NCBI GenBank assembly: GCA_036245805.1
Contig: BTRK01000005.1
Coordinates: forward strand, 33,771,469-33,835,468
Reading direction: 5' to 3'
DNA: 64,000 nucleotides
DNA from: Pristionchus mayeri
Taxonomy: Eukaryota; Nematoda; Chromadorea; Rhabditida; Neodiplogasteridae
The notes below the pieces were generated by a model, which was given only the letters and a program-made list of their open reading frames with translations, searched no databases and had not been told where the DNA came from. The translations under genes and the position numbers were made by a program. This document shows positions 21,711-33,300 of the stretch, one piece after another (position 1 is the stretch's first letter; the number at the start of each line of letters is the position of its first letter).

Positions 21711-24242
21711 TTTCCAGGCAACTTCTACATCTTTCCATTACGTTATAATGATTCACTGCTGTTTAATATTTTTTTCAGGGGCGTACAAATATGCAAAATG
21801 AAACTAATAGCGATCGCAATTCAGGATCAAAAACGACCACGCCGATTTTTTATATGCCAAATTGTATAATTTTTCTTACAAAAATGCCTACCACATCAAG
21901 CCACCGATGCAATTCGGTGCTCCTGAGTTATAGCCGATATTACTGAGAACTCCTTCATATTTATGGTAACAATTCATGTAGAAGAGACACCGGAAAGAAC
22001 CAGAAGCAACCAGATCTATGAGTGATTAATTTTTTCACATAATTGTGCAACACTCACTGTCCGACTCGATTCCATTCGCCCAATCATCGACCTCTTTCAT
22101 CTTTAGGCGGCCATTTTTCGAGCGGCTAAACAACTGTTATTGTTGTCTGATTAACAATACTTCATGGTACTGGAAGAGGAGTCCATTATTTGGAAATTTT
22201 AAAATGAATATGTTTTGGCAAACGTGAGCAACAAAGGCTAATAACAGCATATATTTTAGAATACAAAGAGTATAAAAAAGAAAAAATCCCATACTGATAC
22301 TCGGGACTCATGTAACTATCCCGAGAGTAATTCCTCAGGAGTTCATCACACAGCGACTTAGTCTCTTTGGAGAGTTGGCGGTACTCTTCTGAGGTCTCAA
22401 AGAGAAGTTTTATTTGCAAACATATATACAATTCAATTTACTATCTTTTATTTAATATATTTGAAAGCAATAAGCTCACCAAAAGATCAGATCGCGGATT
22501 CTCCCACGAGAATGATAGGTCTGATTCAATCCAAGAGAAAGCTTTAATCTAGAAATATGTATTTTGTATGAAGGGACAAATGTTCATAATCATTCAATTT
22601 TCCCTTTGAATGATGACTAAGAAATAAAATAATATGCATAAAAAAATCTAGCCTGCATGTTCGTGAATCGGAAGGAATCGTGATTGTCGGAGAATCGAAG
22701 CATCTTAGCAGCAGAAAATGACTGAGAATTGACGAGAATCTGCTCCACCCGATCGATAATTACCTTCAATTTTTATCTTTATATACATATATTTGTACAT
22801 TTTATTCCCAATCCTACTCTTAATGGACTATTTTCTTACGTAACAATGAAAATATTTGGAATAAGATAAATTTGCTAACTTTGATATCGAATCGATCAGC
22901 AATCGTTAGAAGACACTCCAGTAGAGTTATATTCTCTGTTTTTTCTGCTATTTAAGAGAAGAGATCAAGTCACAAACCTCCGATTTCGTATTTTGGATTG
23001 CACAGCATTTTGAGCATCACATGAAATCCCTCAACGAAACGTGTTAGATCCTTTCAATAAATTTAATATAAATAGCTTCGATAATGACCTCTCGATAAAC
23101 ACCCTGCAGTACAACTTCCTTCTTGTCCTTCTCCGAGAAGTTTCCGAAAAACATTGCATTGAACACGGGAGAATGGATCGCAAGAACCTGGAATTGACAT
23201 AAAGAAACAGATAAAGATATATTCTCTATTCATTTGCCTGGGCTTGTTTAATCACCAAATGAAATCTTAAAGTAACCTTCTCAAATAGATTCGGCCCAAT
23301 AACTGCTTGTTTGCATAGAGCTTTCCCTCTCCATCGAACACAAGTGCGATATTGTGACGATTCTCATTGGGGTCAGTGAAGCTTATGACAGGACTGTAAC
23401 TAAAAAATGAGATAGGCGAAGACGAAGAAAAACAATTACCTGATTCCAACTATGTTAGAGAGAATGAATCTAGCTTCAACGGTTATCATTCCACATTCAC
23501 CCAAGAATCCCTATAAATATATAATATAATTATTTTATTAATATCACTAAAAGGAAAATATCAGAAGAATACCTACCTGTTCTTTATCCAGAAGGTCACT
23601 CCATTGGATGAATTCAGCAATGCCCCATCTCGAATGATCATTGTCAAACGTCTCCCGGATCTAAAGAAACAAGTAACAAGTAAATAATTATACATGCAAT
23701 TTTACACATTTGTAGATCAGAACTGGCTTAGGTAAGTCGTGTGGCAAGTTAGATTTTACCTTAAGCTCATGGGAATGTCCGGAATGTGAAATCTCTGTTT
23801 TAAGTTTGCTACGCGATTTCGTTTCAACGTAATGTTCATTCGAGAAATATATTTGAAAATGTATTAAAAAGTAAACCTCGGATTCTCGATTCCATTCTTC
23901 ACTCGATCCCACGAGTTTGAACTGAGCACATACATCGACACTCCATGGACGAGTATCGAATGTGCGACGAACGAGGCACACTTCCACAGTGGATGATTCG
24001 ATTTTGCGCGTCAGCAACATGCACCTAATATGACAGATTTCTTTCAAATTTCATCATGATTTTTAACGGGTCACTACTGGTCTGGCCACTGCTGGTCACC
24101 ATGGGCCACTTCCCAGGACTCTTTCTTTTTTCGCTTTTACGTTGACTTCACGTCACTTTTCTTCCGTTTCTTTAATTCATTCATTCCATTTACAAGACTC
24201 GCTTGCATAGTTGCCCAGCACTGGCGGCGATTTGTCCATCGC

Positions 24243-24864
24243 CGTGCACCCATGAACCCCGGGTCATGGTCCAAAACCGATTGGTAGGTCAATGGTAGGT
24301 CAAGACTAGGTACCGTACCCAATCGATACTACAGTTCCCTCAGATACCGTATACCACTACCGTAACCCCCGATTATCGCAAACTAACTTTATTTTTTAAA
24401 AGTCCTGGTACCGTGCCTAATCGATTATGCAGTACCCAAGTAACTACCGTAACCCAGTTCCTTGGGTCAGGTCCAGTTCCTTGGGACAAACATTATTCCA
24501 AAAATCCAAAATTGAGCATGCAATTATTTTAAAGTATACTACCGTATCTCTAATTACTTTAGAATCAGTGTATGAGTGTATGGTTTAGGATTTTTAGAAA
24601 AATGAATGGCATTTTTAGAAAAAATGTTTGACCCAAGGAACTGGATGTGACCCAAGGAACTGGGTTACGGTAGTTAGTTTGGTACTGTATAATCGATTGG
24701 ACACGGTACCAGGACCTTTTAAAAATAAAGTTAGTTTGCGATAATGGGGTTACGGTAGTGGTATACGGTATCTGGGGGTACATGTACTATCGATTGGGTA
24801 CGGTACCTAGTCTTGACCTACCAATTGATTTTGGACCATGACCTGGGGTTCATGGGTGCACGGG
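24243..24864. repeat. Foldback element in intron 2 of gene A
   Basis: Arms 24243-24497 and about 24623-24864 are inverted copies carrying CCCATGAACCCCGGGTCATG, GACTAGGTACCGTACCCAAT and TTACGGTAGT words. A further partial arm follows at about 24885-24914. Many TACCGTA and GGTACCG motifs occur here. No coding capacity was seen. Confidence 0.8.
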
Positions 24865-24934
24865 GACGGAATACAGCTATTCCATCCCCGTGCACCCATG
24901 AACCCCGGGTCATGCTTTTTTATTCCATCCCCGT

Positions 24935-25215
24935 GCATTCAGCAGCGGCGTGGGCAACTATGCTCGCTTGTCTTTAATGCATTCTAATAGTCACACAATC
25001 ACATGCCGGGCTATTCCCATCGTCTTCACTTGCATCAACCGCTTTTCATTTGTCATCATTTTCCCATTCAAGGTTTCTCCCATCGTAATAACGGGCATCA
25101 ACACCATTCCCGGTTCCACAACGGAAATCAATACAATCCCCGCAAGTTCTACCGCGGGAATCAACACTTCCTTCAACTCAACCACCAACTAAAGGTACTT
25201 TTCACCTTTCTCCAA
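24935..25215. other. His/Asn/Gln-rich low-complexity stretch in intron 2 of gene A
   Basis: A plus-strand frame from 25003 would encode a His-, Asn- and Phe-rich segment with units such as FHNGNQYNPRKF and YRGNQHF. It has no recognisable gene around it. It may be a fragment of a low-complexity protein gene or a chance product of ATCAACAC-type repeats. Confidence 0.3.
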
Positions 25216-25739
25216 CCAATCAATACTTGATCCACAAGTCTTTTTCCTTCTAGTGATCTACCCATTTCTTTCGTTTTCCCTTGTAAAATTAAGTAAATAA
25301 AGTTAATTTATTATTACTTTCGCCGACGCCACATCATAAAATACACAAAATTGTCTAAAGATAATTACTCCGCGAGTAGGTTATATATCTCACCAGAGCG
25401 TTCCTAGCACTTCGACATCAGACGAGTAGATCCCGCCAGGGGTGATACTGGATAGATGCTTGTAGTAGCGAATGAATCCCCACGATGAACTGTCTGGAAT
25501 AAGAATAAAATTACAACAGCTAAATAAATCAATACACTGCATGCTTAATTGCTAACTGAGCCGCGAAATGATGCGGTTTATAAATTATTTTCAGAAATAT
25601 TTTAATAAACACTATTTGACAAATTATGTTATCATACCGTTGCGAGGTAACATTATACGATCGCTTTTTGCCTTCTTACTCGGTGGAGACATCCTGAACC
25701 AACATCATAACTTAGTAAATATAAATTGTACTGTTGCAC

Positions 25740-25985
25740 CAAATATAAGTACTGTGCGAATAGAATGCGTAGCAAGTTTGTGTGCGGTGTTGAACATGAG
25801 AATCAGCGGAACGGACCGTTATATATATTGCAGCGTTTTGTCGCTCTGTGCCTTTCCCGCAGCGTGAGGCACAGCACGACAAAGAGCTACAGTGTATATA
25901 ACGTTCTGTTCCGTTCCGCTGATTCCCATGTTCAACACCGCACATCAACTTGCTACGGATTCTATTCTCACAGCAATAATATTTA
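25740..25985. repeat. Long hairpin about 50 bp upstream of gene A
   Basis: GTGCGAATAGAATGCGTAGC to GCCTTT pairs with its imperfect complement ending GGATTCTATTCTCACAGC. Arms of about 100 bp contain GTGCGGTGTTGAACATGAGAA and its counterpart. It could be a MITE in the promoter or leader of gene A, or a source of small RNA. Confidence 0.75.
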
Positions 25986-26029
25986 GAATAACAAAATGAA
26001 TTGCATGGCAACAGGGAGAATAATAAAAT

Positions 26030-27062
26030 ATATGATAATCGCGAGAGAATCGACAACGCGGCGGCGGTAGGATTCAAGTTTGTCCTATTTCCACAGAAAT
26101 TTACCGACAGGTACTTTGAACGATGCTCTTAAACGCTGCGTCGTCAGAATTTGGATATCCGACGTCATTTTGTTTCATGTGAAAGCTACCATCATGTGCT
26201 AAAACTTTTATGTTGAAGTCATCATTCCTGGATCTCACCCTGGTGCGGGGCTGTCGGGTGCACCAAACATTTCGTGACTTTTGAAATCGGAAATACCTTT
26301 TGAATTATCATGCTTAAGTTGTAGTACATATATGTGCCTCAATTGTCCACAAAAATGGGCAAAATCGGGAAGTGGAAAAAAATGAGGGCGCACTTTCGTG
26401 TTGGGACCCCAAAAACATTTCCAGAATCGAGTTCTTCCGAACCTTCAACTGTCATTATTTGTGCTCAAAATCATCCAAAAACATCAAAACCAACATTTAA
26501 AGTTGTTGTCCCCAATAGTGTAGCACTTTTATTGGCCATACATTATCATATGGCCCAACATTTGAAAATCGATATTTCGGCCTTTTTTCAACCAGGGGGT
26601 GGGCCCATATGCACTAAATGGGTTTGAAATAATGTATAAATGTCCCTCTAAACTAGTCAAAGAAAGGGGGCATGTATAAATATGATTTTTCGCCTGAGGA
26701 ATGCAAGGGAAAGTGCAAAAATGCGAATTAGTCTTAGAGATCCGGTTTATGGCTAGAAATGTAGTACATGATGAACTAAACATTTCATCTGTTGAAAGTG
26801 AGTCTTTATGTTATCGTTGAAGCGTGCTACAGAGCTTAGAAGATGACCAAAAAGACGGAAGAGGCGCGCAGGGGGAGCGCTAAGGGGAGGGAGAGGGAGG
26901 TCAGAGAGCGAGAGCGCCAGACGGTTAGAGCACGCGTTCTCGGGTGATTCGAGCACGTTTCTATCCATCTTCTTGGCTCTGTAGTACGCTTCAACGAGAA
27001 GATAGAGCCTCACTCGGTCGAATGGCCCCCTAAAATGGTCTCTCGCGATTCCTCTAATATAT
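26030..27062. repeat. Foldback element related to 51313-53161
   Basis: Ends read ATCGCGAGAGAATCGA and GGTCTCTCGCGATTCCTCTAATA. The interior includes AACATTTCATCTGTTGAAAG and GAGAGCGCCAGACGGTTAGA, both also present in the 51.3-53.2 kb element. Open frames across it are not conserved as protein. Confidence 0.7.
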
Positions 27063-27110
27063 TAAAACTAATCAAACAAAATAAAAATAGCAACGCATAG
27101 TGAAAAAAAG

Positions 27111-27486
27111 TGCTATGTCCGTGGCCCTTGTTATCCGGCGTATGGAGGGCGCGGATGGGAATAAACTCATCGGTTTATTAACAACAAATATGTAGGACGA
27201 AAATAGATAGAGGGGACCGGTCGACAATCCGGTACTGCGCTAAAGGAACAACTGAGGAGAGAGGCGAGGGAAGGGCCTCTCTCGAGAGAACGAGATAGCG
27301 CGATCGAGGAACAGAGTGCCAGAGAAAGAGACGGCGCGCGCGAGCTAACAAACATGTAGAGACACGTCAAAAAGTGAGGGACGGGAATTTACCGTATTTC
27401 TACTTGAGTTCAAACAAGTGAATCACAATGTAAGTTTTCTACACAGGAATAATGAAATTACCTATTAGCCTAATTACTATACAACA
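27111..27486 (-). repeat. Solo LTR of the family at 10393-13104
   Basis: It begins TGCTATGTCCGTGGCCC and ends TACTATACAACA, matching the full-length LTR throughout. Flanks AAAAG and AAATA do not form a clear 5-bp duplication. No internal sequence remains, consistent with LTR-LTR recombination. Confidence 0.8.
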
Positions 27487-27861
27487 AAATATCATAAAAA
27501 AACGAAATTATAATTCTTTCTGTATTTTCTTAATTCGCGAAAGTCGCCTCTCTACACACATTTTCAAGATTTTTGTAGAGTTAGATAACGTATAAAATGT
27601 TGGTTTTCCCGATAGTCTGGAAGACTTTATGAAGTTGCATGCACTGCTGTTTAACTATTACTCTCGAAAAGCAATTCCACCATAATCCAGAAGTTTTCAA
27701 TAAAAATAAAACGAATCATAAATAGGAAAAGATACTTATCGCGTATTTAACGCCAATTCAATCTGGGCTTATTACAATACCAGAATACGTTTATCATTAA
27801 GCAAAGATATAGAAAACAACAACGGCGCGAAACACAACAGAAAATGAGGAAACAAAACGGT

Positions 27862-29988
27862 TTATTTCATGGTAATCTCGTAATGTCTCTCAAAGAAAGC
27901 AAGCTTCATCGTATCGGACAGAGTACTGAAGATAGGGGAGGCCTAAAGAAAGATGATCATATCTTTAAAAAATATATTTTGCAATGATAAAATATATTGT
28001 AAATCTGCAAGTAAACATTACCACGACAGTCTTGAAATCCTCCTTACTCTCCAATTTAGAGAGACAGTGCTCCTGATGTGTAAAAAAATATTTAAAGAGA
28101 AATCACAAATCAAGCTCGGTTTGAAGTTACCTGCAGTCCGAAAAAATTATTTCGATCTGCAACTTCCAGATTTCTGCCACAGTTGTAGGAACTTTCCACA
28201 CTGTCAACCAGAAACTGCTCAATTCGCTCGATCAGACCCTTAAGATTTTTGGTGTACTGAAACGTTAACAAAGCTTAAGGAGCGAAAATGCGATCATATA
28301 CCTTCACTTGGAATCGATTGGCAAGCTTGATAAGATACTCAAACGAGCCATCTGAAGTAATTGTCAGAATAAATTATTACTTATTGAGTTGTAAGAATCA
28401 CCGTAAAACTAAAAGTATAATGCACCATTGATTTTCTTATTCGGTGGGTAGATCACATGAAGCAACTCGATGAATTCCGCCCTATTAACGCCATCCAGCT
28501 CAATCTTGTTTTTCTCAGCGAATTCAGAGTAGAACATTCTTTCAAATACGGGGGAAGCAGCGGCAAGAATCTATGAAGAGAAGAGTCATTCATCTACATA
28601 TTCGATAATCTATCTACCTGCTTGCTCGCATAAATCTTCTCTCCTTCGATGACCAATGCGATATCGTGATAAGGCACATTAGGATCAAGAAAATCGATTA
28701 GTTGAAGAATTCTATAAAACTTTTATAACGCAGTTGTTAAGAAATATAAATATGACATGTTTGATGCTTACTTGACTCCTTTCATGTTCGATATCCACAA
28801 ACGAACCTCGGCGGTAAGTTTTCCGTCTCTGATGAATCCCTCACAAAATTATTTTAATTAATAATCACGAGGGTTCAGGTGGTGCATAAAAAGTCGGGCC
28901 TCGTTTTTCAAATGAGAAATGGCACTCGGTAGGAGGAGGGTTACCGTAGTAAATCGTCTCTCTAAAACGCATGATCCCTCGTCGGTCAGAGAAAGTGAGA
29001 GAGTACACGGTGTGCACATCGAGGGAGAGAGGCGCGTGCTTAGGGAAAGGGCGCGCTCTAGTCGCCGCGGGGTAGAGAAAGGCGGGCAGAGGGGAGCGAA
29101 AGGGCGTGGCCCGTCCCCTGTACAATTGTGTTGTACAGAGGCCGCGCCTGCGAGCCCTCGTGATAATTTAACGCTACATTTAAATATTACTAACTTTCGT
29201 TTCATCGAAAATGTTCTCCTTGTCTCCTAAAGACCCATCATAATCAATGGAGCACGGTCCACATTCATGAGAAAACTGAAACTCAAATAACAACTTTTAA
29301 ATGAAATAAAAGATTCTCAGAATATTCACTTTTTCAATGATATTGTTGTTGCTGTTAGTGTTAATGAGGACGAACTCCGCGTTCACATCGATCCTCCACT
29401 TCATCGACTGCTCGTGATTGCAACATAGAGAGATTCCAAGGTTGTCTTCCTCTCCGCCTGGCCAAAGGGAAGCTTCCCTTTAATTAACATATCTCACAGC
29501 GGTTCGCAAGCGGAGATAGGGGAGAGTATTAGAGAGAACGGCGGGCGGTTAGATAAAAGGCGATAAAAAGCGCGAAATGGAGAGATTATGCAGCACATTA
29601 ACTAGAGTAGTGCTTGCGTTATACCATTTGAGCTGTCTACTGAGTTTATAATTCTTAATGAATACTAATTCATTGTTTCTCGACCAAAGCTCACCATCGA
29701 ATTCCTTTCACGTCAATAGCTGGCGAAGAGATACCATCATAATACGAATCCAGTAGGGAGGTCTTGTCGACTTCAAATCGAATTACTCCATCTAAAAAAG
29801 TATAGTACTTAGTTAATCCAATACGGCATTTTTTTGCAATAGCGGTAACAAAAAATATACAAAAGGAAATACGGGTTTTCACCCTCGTTCTTTCCCAAAA
29901 CATCACAAGCGAGAAATGTAATAAGGTATTAGATTTTTAATACAATGCAAAGTAGTATTCTAGAATAACCTGGTGGCGACGTCTTCAT
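27862..29988 (-). CDS. MATH-BTB gene E: single module, intact, 319 aa
   Basis: Eleven exons: 29970-29988, 29695-29791, 29330-29477, 29195-29275, 28772-28839, 28618-28711, 28426-28570, 28302-28351, 28131-28256, 28022-28072, 27862-27942. They sum to 960 bp in one frame, from MKTSPPG to the stop. MATH region: DGVIRFEVDKTSLL, LGISLCCNHE, WRIDVNAEFVLI, FSHECG, GFIRDGKLTAEVRLWISNMK. BTB region from about residue 165: DPNVPYHDIALVIEGEKIYA, ILAAASPVFERMFYSEFAEK, EFIELLHVIYPP, LIKLANRFQVK. A helical BACK-like tail follows (GLIERIEQFLVDS). Likely role, from the family, is recruiting substrates to a cullin-3 ubiquitin ligase. A CACGAGGG MITE sits in the intron between exons 4 and 5. It lies head-to-tail between genes A and B and is closest to genes C and D. 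All splice sites fit GT-AG. Confidence 0.85.
28866..29162 (+). mobile_element. CACGAGGG-type MITE in intron of gene E
   Basis: It begins CACGAGGGTTCAGGTGGTG and ends GAGCCCTCGTG, with 5-bp flanks ATAAT (28861-28865 and 29163-29167). It is about 80% alike, by eye, to 14076-14388. Confidence 0.85.
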
Positions 29989-30331
29989 TCCTGCCTTAAT
30001 GATGAGGATGAAATCTAGGAACATGGAAATTGAAAAACATATTAAGGACCTCCCTCGGGTGCTTAGTTAGCCAAATCTTTTAATGATTATTTTTTCTAGA
30101 GTACGCATTTATTTATTCATTATGCAGCATCAATATTACTAGCGGAATGTGAAACCGCATCTCTACAAAACAACAGGACGCAGCCAAATTAATCATGTCT
30201 TTATCGATTGCGAAAACAATTTGACCGATAACAATAAAAAAAAAGGAACAATGTCGTAACTTCAAGAATGATCTACGCAGTTTCTTACGCACTAAAATGG
30301 TCATTATACCGAAGAAATAGTTGTATTTCGG

Positions 30332-33300
30332 TCAAGAAGATTCATCAGCCGTTGTCCAATTCTTGATCATCCATTCCAGCATTTCTCTCCCCTTGCCATC
30401 CTCCATTTCTTTGTAGGCAGCGGTGTTCTGAAAAACGTCTAATGTATATATTCTGACATTTCAAATAAATAGAAGAGAGATACATGCATATTATACTCCT
30501 TTTGTTAGATTTTATCCAAATTATTGATAGATCATTCAGACAAAAGAGTCTCACCTCGATTTGTTTGCTGATCGATTTCCAGTCGGTGTGCTCATAGACA
30601 TTGTCATCCAGAGACTCGTGAAACTTAAATTTCCTGTTTATCTCTTTATGGTCAGATCTACAACCTATAAAATTAATGAAATTTGTAACGCAACAAACCT
30701 GGAGATCAACAGCGTATCCGAAATGAAGGACCATCTGCAGTGAGTAGGCGTACTCTTCAGGAGACAATCGGAGAAATCTCGCGATTTGGTTAATGACGAA
30801 CTGAATAAAAATAATGTTCTCAATAAATTTGATAAACTTTTCTCACAATCACATTGAATCTCTTGGCCAATGCTACCACGCGAGAAAGTGAATCTTCTAA
30901 AATAATTCTAAATTTATCACACAGTCACAATTTTTACAAATACGTCATTATAAAAATGATCATATTATTTTCGAAATAAATAATAAAATGCTTCTCACCT
31001 TCAAGATTCTTGACATCGGACGGATAGATCCATCGAAGGAACTCAATGCAATCCTAGGAATAAAAATTGACATTGAAGAGAAAACATTATCTAAGTAATT
31101 CCCAAAATACATATAACGCCTACCTGATACTTCACGTCGTTGAGAACAAGTCTATTGGCCGTGTCAGAAGAATTATCGTCGAACAATGTGCGGAATACAG
31201 TTGAAACGGTAGATAGATACTGAAGAATAAAAAAATGCCTGATTACTGTTAAACAGCATATTCCTTTATTTCTGAGTCGAACCTGTTTGCTGACATGAAT
31301 TTCCTGGCTTTCAACAATTAGAATTGCATCGCTCATAGAAAGAGGAGCAGAGAAGTCGCAATAAGAATTTGACCTGAAAATCTCTCACAGTCATTCGGGT
31401 GTAAATAATATCAGGCTGTAACATAAGTTTTGTCGCGTCCAATCTCTTATGCATTCTAACCTCAGAAATTCTTTGCATTAATTTAGTCCCAATTTCGTTA
31501 TTCATAATCAGTGAGGGACTTCGTACCCTTTCTTACGCGCTTTACTTCAGTCCTGTCAAGGCAGTTAGGGAGGCAGATTAGTCAGACAAAGTTGTACTAA
31601 GATCAGGATTACAAATCATTTTCACGCATCCGCTCTTCGTGAAAAGGGGGAATTATACCTATTTAGTGTGATTTGCGTAAAGTACTACATACGGGCATAA
31701 TTTTGAACCACTCACGGATAATGACAAACGAAAAGCGTTCTAGAAATTTAGACGAGTTTGTATAATGTGTATTGTAGGTGACGGTCGCGAAAACTTTTGC
31801 ACTCAGAATTTTCTTCTCAATAGATATCGAGATCCAAATAGGGGTGGAATATAGTTCACCCAAAGTGAACAGTATACAGACAAAGTTTGGGGTAGATTGG
31901 ATTCTGTTGAGAAAAGTGGCTCCATTCAGAACGATGGTATGTAAATGAAACTACTGAAATTGGCACTTTGTTCAAATTCCTACCTCACACACATGTTCAA
32001 TATCTGATTTATTGTGTCCATCCGAACCATCAACCCTTCCCTTGGGATAATTCTACTTGGGATAATTTTGGAAATCAATGGCTTTCGAATGACAATCTTT
32101 AATTCAAAACACCTAAACTTGCTTTTTTTGGTAAAATTGTGTGCGAATTGAATTAATGAACATTCAAATTTTCCACAAGAAGAGTGTTCTTTCTCTCACC
32201 TGTTTAATGATAAATTAGACCTCCATGAGTGGTAATTGGAACGCACTTATGTTAGTCAGTGTTGTTGTAATTCTGGATTCAGAAGAGTTGGTCAAGTTGG
32301 CTATGAATCAGCGGCTAACCTTACACTCAGTGAAGTATATCTTTGGTTCCGCTCAACATAGCATCATATCAGGCATATATTTTGAAAGAGCATTGACGGG
32401 GCATATCACCATGCTGTAAAAGTTTGGTTCATTATTTGTCTCTGCGAACTAGCACCCGATCAAACAAATTAAGAAAATTTGCACCAAATTTACATCAGTT
32501 CATATTAATATTTTTCGCATAGCCAGCGTGGGCAGTTCAGCTCTACCATATGGTTTGAATGTGTATGCATACCCCAAACATATACTAGGAGGTCAGGTAT
32601 TGGGAATGATTGAGAAGTATCCATCATGGAAATATTGTGAACCTCCGAAATGCGACAAAACTTATGTTACAACCTAATAATAAACGTAACAAGATAAATT
32701 TATCGAATAGTCATTGAGAGAAAATAGACAATAATGAACCCATGGACTCGCCTCTTTCCAGTCACTTTCGTCAAATGAATTCGTGTCTTCAAGCACATTC
32801 CAGGATATCTCCAATCACTTCCTTGCTTATTCATTATCAGACAGACGCATGACGTCAAGCCCTTGCGATTATTGTTGTCCAGAGCGAAAGTGAACTGTAA
32901 AAATGGATGATTTTCAGGAGAATAACTAAGGAGACTCGTTCAGTAGCTTGAGAAGAGAACAAAATGTACCTGCTTCTTAATCGGATAGGGATTTTCTGAG
33001 TCATAGTTAATCCTCTTCCCACTTTTATCAAGAACCATCGTAGAATAAGTCGGATCAGATTCATCCATTAGAACAATTCCTTTTGCACGAAAGATTGGTT
33101 CAATCTGTAAAATTCATTAGATAAATCTAGAAGCAATAAGTTAAAAATGATGAACAGGACCACAACATTTAGCATATCAATTTTGCTGGTCAGATTTTTG
33201 CCTAATTCAATAATCGAACCTCAATGATTCCCTCAGCCTTCCAATCGAATATAGTCCGTTGATCTTCATTAACAACGAGCATGAACGAGAGGAGATAGCG

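Larger units (their letters stand above)
19106..25692 (-). pseudogene. MATH-BTB gene A: double-module, 24 exons, broken
   Basis: The start at 25692 reads MSPPSKKAKSD, the stop is at 19106. Module 1 exons: 25638-25692, 25394-25493, 23877-24024, 23577-23660, 23440-23510, about 23315-23399, 23089-23187, 22978-23050, 22880-22944, 22653-22763, 22480-22548, 22295-22395. They give a MATH domain (FDTRPWSVDVCAQFKLVG; WGIAEFIQW) and a BTB domain (VLAIHSPVFNAMFFGNFSEK). Module 2: 22058-22125, 21892-22015, 21530-21684, 20969-21103, 20729-20892, 20488-20578, 20196-20291, 20070-20124, 19760-19809, about 19607-19718, 19428-19496, 19106-19207. It has a second MATH-like region, a second BTB (YLSSISTVFRALFDENSS, DCIEFLRWIY) and a helical C-terminus. 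Exon lengths match gene B almost one for one. Two defects: one nucleotide is missing where exon 6 should splice to exon 7, and a palindromic 25-bp net insertion in the exon at 21530-21684 brings an in-frame TAA. MATH-BTB proteins usually serve CUL3 ligases. Confidence 0.7.

Noticed and set aside
25003..25230. His-rich small protein gene on the plus strand
   Set aside because: No start context, partner exons or homology; low-complexity sequence within an intron of gene A.
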